Below are positions 33,063 to 41,227 of a stretch of 64,000 nt of DNA, in pieces (the stretch's first letter is position 1; each line of letters starts with the position of its first letter). A program made the translations under genes and the position numbers. The notes under the pieces were generated by a model. The model made no database searches and was not told the origin of the DNA. It was given only the letters and a program-made list of their open reading frames with translations. Origin of the DNA: Streptomyces sp. CB02261. Lineage in GTDB: Bacteria; Actinomycetota; Actinomycetes; Streptomycetales; Streptomycetaceae. The stretch lies in assembly GCF_001905665.1 (NCBI RefSeq), contig NZ_LIVX01000008.1, forward strand, positions 248,001-312,000, read 5' to 3'.

Positions 33063-33733
33063 TCCTCGTCCGCCAGGCCACCGCGTCCGCTGACGTCGTA
33101 GGTGGTCACGACCACGTCCCGGTACGCCGGCAGGCCCGGCACCTTCGGGGTGATGGGGGTGACGTAGTGGACGACGTGCTCGTCGGCGAAGTAGAGGGTC
33201 TCGCCGGGGGCCATCACCCGCTCGAAGATCATGTCGCCGTCGTCGCTCTCGACGCCGTCCACCCTGGCCTCGCGGACCAGGGAGATGCCGCCGCTCATGT
33301 TCCCGGTCGCGATGCAGGTGGCGGAGACCAGGTCGTAGCCGTCGCGGTGGAAGCCCTCGGGGACCGGGAGGCCGACCTCGTCGTCGGTGGCGACGATGCG
33401 GATCTGATGACAGTTGATCTCGAACTCCTCGGCGTTCAGGAGTTCGCGGGTGCGCGGGTCGCGGACGAGCCGCTCCGTGAATTCCCGGGCCGCGGGGCCG
33501 AGCGGGGTGGCCTGCCGGGTGAATCCGCCGGCGTAGTGGTTGATCTTCTTGGCCTGGAAGAAGGAGAGGTCGTCGAGCCATTCGATCTGGTCGCCCTTGA
33601 TCGCGGCCCTTCCGAAAGCGCGGTAGCGGAAGGTGTCGCCGTCCTTGAGGAATTGGTCGATGGGAAGTTCCGCATAACTCTCGATCATTGCGTCTGATAT
33701 GTAACCGATCGAGCTGTGCAGGGTAAAGCGCAT
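33056..33733 (-). CDS. 2-oxoglutarate/Fe(II) dioxygenase, PF10014 (IDO-like) family
   Basis: A 225-aa oxygenase with the facial triad HxD (His129, Asp131 in GFHRDGYDLV) and the distal His189 in HVVHYVTPI. Arg205 in YRDVVV is positioned to bind 2-oxoglutarate. The family includes L-isoleucine 4-hydroxylase and related free amino-acid hydroxylases. GAGGAG is 6 nt before the ATG at 33733. It leads a leftward unit with ATP-grasp and MbtH, so hydroxylation of an amino-acid building block is likely. The substrate is unknown. Confidence 0.85.
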   Translation of the reverse strand: MRFTLHSSIGYISDAMIESYAELPIDQFLKDGDTFRYRAFGRAAIKGDQIEWLDDLSFFQAKKINHYAGGFTRQATPLGPAAREFTERLVRDPRTRELLNAEEFEINCHQIRIVATDDEVGLPVPEGFHRDGYDLVSATCIATGNMSGGISLVREARVDGVESDDGDMIFERVMAPGETLYFADEHVVHYVTPITPKVPGLPAYRDVVVTTYDVSGRGGLADEEC

Positions 33734-34176
33734 TCTCATCTCCTCTTCGGGTACTGCCGCGCTCTTTCGGCCAGCAAAGCATGGGCCCTGAGCGCAGGTC
33801 AACACAGATCGGAGGCGCGGTGAGCCGCTCTCCCGGAGCATTGAATTCCGTTTATCGAATCCACTCCGGAACCACTGAAAGGAAAGGAATGAGACACGCC
33901 TGTTTACGATTATCGGATTCCATTTACGGTAGTCGGATCGAAAAAGCCGCACAGCCGGATGTACCGCGTGGCACGGGATCGGGCGGTGCGGGAAACCTCC
34001 GGGGAGTCTCTTTCGTGACCCCTTTCGATCTTGGCCAGAATGCACAGCGCCCCCCTGGCGACCGCCCCGTATGATCTCGGCCAAAAGCTTCTGGGAGTGC
34101 CGTAAAACTGCCGCTCCGTCTTTCATTCCGTGACCTCCGCGACTGACCGCGGAAAACCGAAAGGATCGCAACGGCC
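33734..34176. promoter_or_regulatory. 443-bp AT-richer divergent promoter region
   Basis: This gap separates the 2OG oxygenase (-) from the A-T gene (+). It has clearly lower GC than its surroundings. TTATCGAATCCA and TTATCGGATTCCA resemble each other, and a CGGCCAxxAAxGC-like element appears about three times (around 33769, 34031 and 34079). These could be regulator sites. I see no supported gene and no copy of the SARP-type repeats. Confidence 0.4.
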
Positions 34177-35985
34177 TTGGAGGGATACGAGCCCGGAATA
34201 CCCCCGCTCTGCATCCACGAGAAAGTGGCCCGGCAGGCTGCCGCGCACGCGGACCGGCCGGCCGTCGTGTGCGGACCCGAAAGCCTGACGTACGGCCGGC
34301 TCGATACACAGGCCGACGCCTTCGCCCGGCGACTGCGCGCGCACGGGGTGGAATCCGGAGCGGTCGTCGGTGTGCTGGCCCACCGGTCCACCGCACTGAT
34401 CGTCACCCTGCTCGCCGTCCTCAAGGCCGGCGCCGCGTATCTGGTCGTCGACCCCGACGAGCCGGATGCCCGCTGCGCCCGGCTGCTGGAGGACGCGGGC
34501 GTCACGGTGGTCGTGGCCGAGGAGGCACAGGCCGGACGGGTTCCGCCGCACTGCCGCGCGCTGGCCCTGCCGGACCCGGAGGCGGACCAGGACCTGCCGG
34601 CCGGACCGGACGACGGCGCCGGCCTGCCCCCGGGCCACCCCGACCAGCTCGCCTACGTGAGCTACACCTCCGGGTCCACCGGCGAGCCCAAGGGCGTCGG
34701 CGTCCCCCACCGGGCCGTCGCCCGCCTGCTCTACGCGCCGGACTGGATCGAGATCAGCCCCGAGGACGTCTTCCTGGAGCTCGCCCCCGTCGCCTTCGAC
34801 GCCTCCACGATCGAGATCTGGGGCGCCCTGGTGAACGGCGCCCGGCTGGTCGTCCACGCCGGCCGCACCGGCGAACTGGACGAGCTCGCCAAGACGATCC
34901 AGCAGGAGGGCGTCACCGTCCTGCTGCTCACCACCGGTCTGTTCAACCAGATGGTGACGCGGCACCTGGAGGCGTTCGAGGGCGTACGCCATGTGCTGAC
35001 CGGCGGGGACGTGGCATCGGCCAGTCATGTGCGGGAGCTGATGCACGCCTGGCCCGGACTGCTGTTCACCAACGGCTACGGGCCGACCGAGAACACCTCC
35101 TTCACCACGTGCTGGACCACCTCCACCCCGCCGGCCGCCGACGAGTCCGTGCCGATCGGCCGGGCCGTCAGGGGCACCCGCGTCTCGATCCTCGACGCGG
35201 ACCTGCGTCCGGTGCCGGACGGTGAGCCGGGCGAGCTCTACACCTCCGGCGACGGCCTCGCCCGGGGCTACGTCGGACGGCCGGGAGCCACCGCCGAGCG
35301 GTTCGTGGCCGATCCGTACGCCCCCGAACCCGGGGGAAGGATGTACCGCACCGGTGACCTGGTCCGGCGCCGGCCCGACGGCCTCGTCGAGTTCCTCGGC
35401 CGCGCCGACCAGCAGGTGAAGATCCGCGGCTTCCGGGTCGAACCCGGCCACGTCGAGGCGGTGCTCACCCGGCACCCCGAGGTGCTCGACGCGGTCGTCG
35501 TCCCCCAGGACGACGCCTCCGGGAACAAGCGCCTGCTCGCGTACGTGCTCCCCGCGCCGGCCGCGGCGGCGTCGGACGCGTCCGGCGGCACCGGCCTCGC
35601 CACCCGTCTGCGCGAGGCCCTGAGCGCGGAACTGCCGCCCCACCTGGTGCCGTGGGCCGTGCTGCTCCGGTCCGAGCTCCCGCTCAACCGGAACGGCAAG
35701 GTCGACCGCAAGGCCCTGCCCGCCACCACCCGCGTCGCCCGCTCCCTCAGCACCCCCCTGGTCCTCCCCCGCACCCCCCTCGAAGAGCGGCTCGCGGCGA
35801 TGTGGGGCGAGGTCCTCGGCGTGGAACCCGTGGGCGTCCGGGACGACTTCTTCGCCCTCGGCGGGCACTCGCTGCTCGCCGCGCAACTGCTCGCCGCGCT
35901 CAAGCGGGAACTGAGCGCGGACGTCTCCGCCCGCACCCTCTACCTCCGGCCGACGATCGAGGAACTGGCCGCCGAACTCTCCTAG
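34177..35985 (+). CDS. NRPS adenylation-thiolation (A-T) didomain protein
   Basis: A 602-aa free-standing loading protein. The A domain (about 12-515) has YTSGSTGEPKG (A3), FDASTIEIW (A4), NGYGPTEN (A5), YRTGDLVR (A7), and NGKVD with Lys508 (A10). The T domain has LGGHSLLAAQ with Ser565. My reading of the specificity positions is D-A-I-L-L-G-G-S-F-K, which I cannot assign; Asp at the first position fits an alpha-amino acid. No C or TE domain is present. The start is TTG. With a methyltransferase, type II TE and P450 downstream, it resembles cassettes that tether an amino acid for P450 beta-hydroxylation. Confidence 0.93.
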   Translation: MEGYEPGIPPLCIHEKVARQAAAHADRPAVVCGPESLTYGRLDTQADAFARRLRAHGVESGAVVGVLAHRSTALIVTLLAVLKAGAAYLVVDPDEPDARCARLLEDAGVTVVVAEEAQAGRVPPHCRALALPDPEADQDLPAGPDDGAGLPPGHPDQLAYVSYTSGSTGEPKGVGVPHRAVARLLYAPDWIEISPEDVFLELAPVAFDASTIEIWGALVNGARLVVHAGRTGELDELAKTIQQEGVTVLLLTTGLFNQMVTRHLEAFEGVRHVLTGGDVASASHVRELMHAWPGLLFTNGYGPTENTSFTTCWTTSTPPAADESVPIGRAVRGTRVSILDADLRPVPDGEPGELYTSGDGLARGYVGRPGATAERFVADPYAPEPGGRMYRTGDLVRRRPDGLVEFLGRADQQVKIRGFRVEPGHVEAVLTRHPEVLDAVVVPQDDASGNKRLLAYVLPAPAAAASDASGGTGLATRLREALSAELPPHLVPWAVLLRSELPLNRNGKVDRKALPATTRVARSLSTPLVLPRTPLEERLAAMWGEVLGVEPVGVRDDFFALGGHSLLAAQLLAALKRELSADVSARTLYLRPTIEELAAELS

Positions 35986-36064
35986 TTCCGGCGTCCGGGC
36001 GCGACGTCCCGACATCCGAGCCGCACCCTCCGCGTGCCGGCCCACCTTCCGAGAGGACGACAAC

Positions 36065-37105
36065 GTGACACCCAGCGACCTTCCCCAGCGCAGCCTCGCC
36101 GCCGAGATCGAGGCCAGCGGCCCCGCCCCCGCACTCGCGGCCGCCGCCGCGCTGATGGAGATGGGCGACCGGCTCGGCGTCACCGACGCCATCACCGTCG
36201 GCGAGGACTTCACCGTCGCGGAGATAGCGGCCGTGACCGAACTCCCCGAGGAGGGAGTGGCCGGCTACCTGGAAGCCCTCGAATCGGCCGGCATCATCGA
36301 CGCCGTGCCGGACCCGGCCGGGTCCGGCGCGTCCGGCCGTTTCCGTACGGGCGCGGACTACGAGCGCATCCAGCACCAGGCGGGCTACCTGTCCTGGACC
36401 ATGAACGCGAACCGTCCGTTCATCGAGAACGCCCGCGCGTACCTCACCGACCCGGGCAAGCCGACCGGCGCCTACACGCGTGACGGCCGGCAGGTCGCCA
36501 TCAGCTCGCAGTGGATGGGCGCCCAGGCGTTCTACCCCGCCGCGCTCGACGCCATCTTCCGCCTCGGACCGCAGCGCATCGTGGACCTCGGCGCGGGCAC
36601 CTGTCGCCTGCTCATCGAGGTGCTCCAGGCGTTCCCCGACTCCAGCGCCGTCGGCCTGGACCTCGACCCGGCCTCCTGTCGCGCGGCCGAGAAGGCGGCC
36701 GTGCAGGCGGGCGTCGGCGACCGCCTCACGGTGGTCGAGCGGCCCATCCAGTCCGTCGCCGACGACCCGGGCCCGCTCGCCGGAGCCGACGTCATCCACG
36801 CCGGCTTCGTCTTCCACGACATGATGCCGGAGGAGGAAAGCGTGGCCGACGCGGTCCTCGCCCGGTGCCGCGAGGCGCTGCGCCCCGGCGGCGTCATGGC
36901 CATCACGGACGCCGTCCCGTACCTGCGCAACCCCCGGGAGCGCGCGTTCAGCGCCATCGTGACCTACTACCACCGGCAGTTCATGAAGCGGAAGCTGCTC
37001 ACCGAGCAGGAGTGGCAGGACAAGCTGCTCGCGGCCGGCTTCAGCTCGGTGGAGGTCGTCGAGCTCGGCTTCCCCACCGGCCGTCTCTTCCTCGCGAGCC
37101 GCTGA
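36065..37105 (+). CDS. MppJ-like SAM-dependent C-methyltransferase of 2-oxo acids
   Basis: A 346-aa class I methyltransferase. A winged-helix dimerisation part occupies residues 1-100, the SAM site is VDLGAGTCRLLIEVL (about 173-187), and the C-terminal half is catalytic. His251 in FVFHDMM and His303 in YYHRQFM are 52 residues apart, the same spacing as the two iron-binding His of MppJ as I recall them (243 and 295). MppJ methylates the beta carbon of phenylpyruvate. A PLP aminotransferase lies at 39143, so beta-methylation of (chloro)indolepyruvate followed by transamination is a good hypothesis. O-methylation is the alternative. Confidence 0.75.
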   Translation: MTPSDLPQRSLAAEIEASGPAPALAAAAALMEMGDRLGVTDAITVGEDFTVAEIAAVTELPEEGVAGYLEALESAGIIDAVPDPAGSGASGRFRTGADYERIQHQAGYLSWTMNANRPFIENARAYLTDPGKPTGAYTRDGRQVAISSQWMGAQAFYPAALDAIFRLGPQRIVDLGAGTCRLLIEVLQAFPDSSAVGLDLDPASCRAAEKAAVQAGVGDRLTVVERPIQSVADDPGPLAGADVIHAGFVFHDMMPEEESVADAVLARCREALRPGGVMAITDAVPYLRNPRERAFSAIVTYYHRQFMKRKLLTEQEWQDKLLAAGFSSVEVVELGFPTGRLFLASR

Positions 37106-37890
37106 TGGTCCCGGACGGTGCGAGCCCCTGGTTCCCGTACCCGGCGGGGCCCGCCGGGGAGCGGACACCCGTGCTGTTCTGTCTGCACCACGGGGGCGCC
37201 GGGGCCTCCGCCTACCGGGACTGGCAGCGGCTGCTCGGCCCGGACGTCGAGGTCGTGCCCGTGCAGCTGCCGGGCCGTGAGGCACGGCTCGCCGAGCCCG
37301 CCGAGCGGTCCGTCACGGCGCTCACCGAGCGGCTCGCGGGGCCCGTCTCCGAACGGGCCGGCGGGCGGCCGTACGCCTTCTTCGGCCACAGCATGGGCGC
37401 GCTCCTGGCGTACGACCTGAGCCACGCGCTCACCGCCGCCGGACGGCCGCCGGCCCTCCTGGCCGTCTCCGGCTACACCCCGCCGCACGTCCGACCGGAC
37501 ACCTCCGTGCACACGCTGCCCGACGACGCGTTCCTCGCCCATGTGACGGGGCTCCAGGGCACTCCGGTGGAGATCCTGGAGAACCCGACCCTGCTCGAAC
37601 TGGTGCTGCCGGTGCTGCGGGACGACTTCGCCGCCTGCGAAACGTACGCGTACACCGAGCGCGGGCCGCTGGACGTGCCGATCGCGATCTTCGCCGGCGC
37701 GTCGGATCCCAGCGCGCCGGCCGCTTCGATGGCCCGCTGGGCGGACCTCACCGCCGCCGGCGCGAGCGTGGACGTCTTCCCCGGCGGCCACTTCTACCTC
37801 CAGGAGTGCCTGCCGGAACTCGTCGAGACCCTCCGGACCCGGCTGACGCCGGTCCCGGCCGGGTCGCCGGACGGGGGTGACGCCCCGTGA
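37105..37890 (+). CDS. Type II thioesterase
   Basis: A 261-aa thioesterase (PF00975) with FCLHHGGAGAS near the start, nucleophile elbow FFGHSMGALLAY and His in GGHFYLQE. Type II thioesterases remove wrong or stalled groups from carrier domains. In A-T/P450 cassettes they can also release the hydroxylated amino acid. The start overlaps the methyltransferase stop as TGATG, and its stop overlaps the P450 start as GTGA. Confidence 0.92.
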   Translation: MVPDGASPWFPYPAGPAGERTPVLFCLHHGGAGASAYRDWQRLLGPDVEVVPVQLPGREARLAEPAERSVTALTERLAGPVSERAGGRPYAFFGHSMGALLAYDLSHALTAAGRPPALLAVSGYTPPHVRPDTSVHTLPDDAFLAHVTGLQGTPVEILENPTLLELVLPVLRDDFAACETYAYTERGPLDVPIAIFAGASDPSAPAASMARWADLTAAGASVDVFPGGHFYLQECLPELVETLRTRLTPVPAGSPDGGDAP

Positions 37891-39119
37891 TCCGGGCGAC
37901 GGAGGAGACCGCGCGGCCCCCGGTGCCGGACCTGTCCGACCCGCTGCTGCACCAGAGCGGACAGGCCGGGCCCGCCCTGGCGCGGCTGCGGCGGGAGGAC
38001 CCGGTCTGCCGGGTCCGGCGGGCGGACGGCTCCACCTTCTGGGCCGTCCTGACGTACGACCTGATCACCCGGGTCCTCGCCGACCCCGCGACCTTCAGCT
38101 CCACCGGGGGCATGCGACTCGACGCCGACCCGGTGGCGACGGCGGCCGCGACCGGCAAGATGATGGTCATCACCGACCCGCCGCGGCACGGCATGATCCG
38201 GCGGGTCGTCAGCTCGGCCTTCACCCCGCGGATGGTGCTCCGGCTGGAGGAGACCATGCGGCGGATCTCGGTCGAGGTCATCGAGGCCGCCCTGGAGCAG
38301 GACAGCGTCGACTTCACCGAGGTGGCCGCCCGGCTGCCGCTGTCGGTGATCTGCGACATGCTCGGGGTGCCGCGCGCCGACTGGGACTTCATGCTGTCCC
38401 GCACGATGACGGCCTTCGGCGTGGGCGGCGACCACGGGCCCGAGGAACAGCAGCGGGTGGCGACGGCCCACACCGACATCTTCCTGTACTACGACGAGCT
38501 GATGCGGCTGCGCAGGAAGGAGCCCCAGGAGGACATCATCAGCGCCCTGGTCCACGGCCGGATCGACGGCAGGCCGCTGACCGAGGAGGAGATCATCCTC
38601 AACTGCAACGGGCTGATCTCCGGCGGCAACGAGACCACCCGGCACGCCACCATCGGCGGGCTGCTCGCGCTCATCGAGCATCCCGGGCAGTGGCGGCGGC
38701 TCCGGGAGGAGCCGGAGGTGCTGCCGACGGCGGTGCAGGAGATCCTGCGCTTCACCACGCCCGCCATGCACGTGCTGCGGACCGCGACCCGGGACACCGA
38801 ACTCGCGGGGCGCCGCATCGCGGCGGGCGACATGGTCGCGCTGTGGCTGGCGTCGGGCAACCGGGACGAGTCCGTCTTCGAGGACCCCGACCGGTTCGAC
38901 ATCGGCCGGCGGGAAGTGCACCGCAACCTCACCTTCGCCTACGGCAGTCACTTCTGCATCGGTTCGGCGCTGGCCACCACGGAGCTGAACATCTTCTTCG
39001 ACGTGCTCAGACAGCGGGTGGCGCGGCCCGAGCCGACGGGTGAGGTCCGGCGCATGCGGTCCAACCTGATCGGCGGCATCGAACACCTGCCGGTCCGGTT
39101 GGTCCCGCAGGGCCGATGA
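37887..39119 (+). CDS. Cytochrome P450, candidate aminoacyl-carrier hydroxylase
   Basis: A 410-aa P450 with the I-helix SGGNETTRHAT, ExxR helix EILR and heme-binding FAYGSHFCIGSALA with the axial Cys. MHVLRTATRDTEL and its compact size are typical of bacterial CYP107/163-like enzymes. It is the last gene of the A-T, methyltransferase, TE unit. By analogy with NovI/NikQ-type systems it may beta-hydroxylate an amino acid held on the A-T protein. It ends 23 bp from the convergent aminotransferase gene. Confidence 0.92.
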   Translation: MIRATEETARPPVPDLSDPLLHQSGQAGPALARLRREDPVCRVRRADGSTFWAVLTYDLITRVLADPATFSSTGGMRLDADPVATAAATGKMMVITDPPRHGMIRRVVSSAFTPRMVLRLEETMRRISVEVIEAALEQDSVDFTEVAARLPLSVICDMLGVPRADWDFMLSRTMTAFGVGGDHGPEEQQRVATAHTDIFLYYDELMRLRRKEPQEDIISALVHGRIDGRPLTEEEIILNCNGLISGGNETTRHATIGGLLALIEHPGQWRRLREEPEVLPTAVQEILRFTTPAMHVLRTATRDTELAGRRIAAGDMVALWLASGNRDESVFEDPDRFDIGRREVHRNLTFAYGSHFCIGSALATTELNIFFDVLRQRVARPEPTGEVRRMRSNLIGGIEHLPVRLVPQGR

Positions 39120-39142
39120 GCGGACGCGGGAACGGGTGGGTG

Positions 39143-40342
39143 CTACGCGACGGCACCCACCTGCTCGAAGACCCCGGCCAGGCGTCGCATGCCCTCGTGG
39201 ATCTCCTCGGGGGAGTGCGTGGTGAACGACAGCCGCAGCGACGCCGGGTCAGGGGTGCCCGCGAAGAACGGCGCCCCGGGGACGTACGCCACGTCGTGCT
39301 TGATCGCGACGGACAGCAGCTCCGTCGCGTCGAGCCCCTCGGGGAGCCGGGCCCAGATGAACATGCCGCCGTCGGGGTGGTTCCAGGTGCTGCCCGCCGG
39401 CATCGCCCCGGGGAGGGCGTCGAGCAGCGCGTCGCGGCGCTCACGGTAGGCGGAGCGCACGACCGTGAGGTGGGCGGCGAGGTCGCTGTCACGGAGGTAG
39501 CGGGCCGCCGCGGCCTGGTCGATGGTGGACGTGTGGAGGTCCGCCGACTGCTTGGCGATCACACAGGCCCGGCGCAGCCGCTCGGGTGCCCGCAGATAGC
39601 CGAGCCGCAGCCCCGGCGCCATGATCTTGGAGAAGCTGCCGAGGAGGGCGGTACGGTCGGCGGCGGCCGGCACCGAGGCGATCCACGGCACCTCCGCGCC
39701 GCTGTAGCGGAGTTCGCCGTACGGGTCGTCCTCCACGATCCAGAAGCCGTGCCGCGCGGCGGACTCGGCGACCGCGGTCCGGCGCTCCGCGGACAGCGTC
39801 CGGCCGGTCGGGTTCTGGAAGGTCGGGATGATGTAGAGCAGCTTCGGACGTTCCCGGACGACGATCTCCTCCAGGGCCACCGGGTCGATCCCCTGGTCGT
39901 CCGTCGGCACCGCGACGATCCGCGCGCCCGCGAACGAGAGCGACTGCAGCGCCGCCAGGTAGCAGGGGTCCTCGACCAGGACCACGTCGCCGGGCTCCAC
40001 CAGCGTGGTGGTGAGCAGGGTGAGCGCCTGCTGCGACCCGGTGGTGACGAGCAGGTCGTCGGCCTCGGTGGCGAGTCCGCGCGCGGTCAGCCGGGCGGCG
40101 GTGAGGGCCCTCAGCTCGGGGTCGCCGTCGCTGGTGGAGTACTGCAGCGCCCGCGCCGCGTTCTCGGCCAGGACCCGGTCGTAGGCGGCCCGGATGCCCT
40201 CGGCGTCGAACAGCTCGGGCGCGGGCAGGCCGCCCGCGAACGAGATGACCTCGGGGCGCGAGGTGAGCGCCAGGATGTCGCGTACGGGCGATGATCCGAC
40301 CGAGGTCGCACGGGCGGCGAGGGGGAGTTCAGCAGGGGTCAT
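39143..40342 (-). CDS. PLP-dependent aminotransferase class I/II
   Basis: A 399-aa fold-type I aminotransferase, close to the LysN/MocR-type domain. ISFAGGLPAPELFD is at the N-terminus, then QYSTSDGDPELR, IIPTFQNPTGRT, the PLP-binding Lys in GSFSKIMAPGLRLGY, and the substrate Arg in LRLSFTTH. It has no helix-turn-helix. It probably interconverts an aromatic amino acid and its 2-oxo acid, for example chlorotryptophan and chloroindolepyruvate on either side of the C-methylation step. The substrate is inferred from neighbours. Confidence 0.88.
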   Translation of the reverse strand: MTPAELPLAARATSVGSSPVRDILALTSRPEVISFAGGLPAPELFDAEGIRAAYDRVLAENAARALQYSTSDGDPELRALTAARLTARGLATEADDLLVTTGSQQALTLLTTTLVEPGDVVLVEDPCYLAALQSLSFAGARIVAVPTDDQGIDPVALEEIVVRERPKLLYIIPTFQNPTGRTLSAERRTAVAESAARHGFWIVEDDPYGELRYSGAEVPWIASVPAAADRTALLGSFSKIMAPGLRLGYLRAPERLRRACVIAKQSADLHTSTIDQAAAARYLRDSDLAAHLTVVRSAYRERRDALLDALPGAMPAGSTWNHPDGGMFIWARLPEGLDATELLSVAIKHDVAYVPGAPFFAGTPDPASLRLSFTTHSPEEIHEGMRRLAGVFEQVGAVA

Positions 40343-40481
40343 ACCCGCAGCGTAATAGACCCTCCTGCGGTTGAGAACGGCCTCCGGAGCCGTGCAAGTC
40401 CCTTTGTTTTCACATCAGCTGACGCCCGGTCGAACGGGTGGCACGGACCGGTGCCGTGCGGATACGCCATGGGGGAAAGTC

Positions 40482-40709
40482 ATGTCGGAACGTCCCGTGA
40501 CAGTGATCGGTTTCGTGCCGGCGGCGCTGGCGTCGCTGGCGGAATTCCGGCCCGACCGCTCGGTGATCCTGATCGAGGAGCCGGATGTGGTCCGCAAGCG
40601 CGGAGTCCGGGCCGCGGCGGCGGACGCGCCGGTGGTGCGGGAGTTCGGCATGCGCGGGCTCGCACCCGAGCCCGCGGCGGCCGAGGACAAGGCCCCTGCT
40701 CACTCCTGA
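40482..40709 (+). CDS. Small ORF resembling a truncated N-terminal domain of an ATP-grasp protein
   Basis: A 75-aa ORF. VTVIGFVPAALASLAEFRPDRSVILIEEPDVVRKRGV reads like the first Rossmann-like domain of an ATP-grasp ligase (nucleotide-binding strand, then a LEEPD motif), but no ATP-grasp core follows. GGGGAAAG precedes the ATG. It overlaps the end of the convergent KASIII-like fragment gene by 10 bp. It could be a decayed ligase or a small peptide; its codon use is normal for the region. Confidence 0.45.
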   Translation: MSERPVTVIGFVPAALASLAEFRPDRSVILIEEPDVVRKRGVRAAAADAPVVREFGMRGLAPEPAAAEDKAPAHS

Positions 40710-41227
40710 TCCGGCGCGGTGCCTTCCGGTGCGGTGCCTTCCGGTGCGGTGCCTTCCGGTGCGGTGCCTTCGGGTCCGGTGCCTTCGGGTCCGGTGCCTT
40801 CCGGTCCGGTGCCCTCCGGTGCGTGGACGACGACCCGCGCGTGCGGGGTGTCCGGGCCGAGGACGGTGACGACCAGGGCGGTCCGCCGGGATTCCGCGGC
40901 GAGCAGCGCCTCGGCGTAGCGGACGGGGGTGTCGGCGGGGGCGCCGGTGGCCACGGTCAGGCCGATCGGCACGGCGTGGCTCAGTCCCGTCCCCTCGTCG
41001 AACGCCCGGATGACGGAGGCGTTGAAGGCCCCGTCGAGGAGGACGTTCCCGCCGGAGGGGTGCTCGTGGTGGGCGGGGAAGGCGTCGGTGGCCACGAGCA
41101 GGAGCTCGACGTCGGCCGGCGCGATCCCCGCCCGGGTGAGGGCGTCGGCGGCCGTCGAGGCGGCCTGGGCGAAACGGTCGCCGTCCGGTGTGCCGAGGTC
41201 CGCCCGCCCGGGGCCGTCGACGCTCAT
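40700..41227 (-). CDS. KASIII-like N-terminal fragment with a C-terminal pentapeptide repeat tail
   Basis: A 175-aa protein whose first 130 residues match the N-terminal part of the KASIII-type proteins encoded upstream (AADALTRAGIAPADVELLLVATDAFPAHH). The catalytic Cys region and second half are missing. Instead it ends with seven copies of PEGTx-type units (APEGTGPEGTGPEG). It is the last gene of the 15-kb leftward operon and overlaps the P450 start as ATGA. It may be a decayed KASIII or an accessory partner of the other two. Confidence 0.6.
   Translation of the reverse strand: MSVDGPGRADLGTPDGDRFAQAASTAADALTRAGIAPADVELLLVATDAFPAHHEHPSGGNVLLDGAFNASVIRAFDEGTGLSHAVPIGLTVATGAPADTPVRYAEALLAAESRRTALVVTVLGPDTPHARVVVHAPEGTGPEGTGPEGTGPEGTAPEGTAPEGTAPEGTAPDQE
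40716..40820. repeat. Seven tandem 15-bp repeats at the 3' end of the KASIII fragment gene
   Basis: Units of GCGGTGCCTTCCGGT and close variants start at 40716 and every 15 bp up to 40806. They are in frame in the minus-strand gene and encode EGTxP units. The first three copies are identical and later ones carry one or two changes, which suggests recent slippage or expansion. Confidence 0.9.

Noticed and set aside
33734..34176. Insertion-sequence or attachment-site remnant
   Set aside because: The region is AT-rich with short similar motifs, but no transposase fragment, terminal inverted repeats or target duplication could be seen.
40441..40460. Inverted repeat GCACGG...CCGTGC before the small ORF at 40482
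   Set aside because: Only 6-bp arms in very GC-rich DNA, expected by chance.
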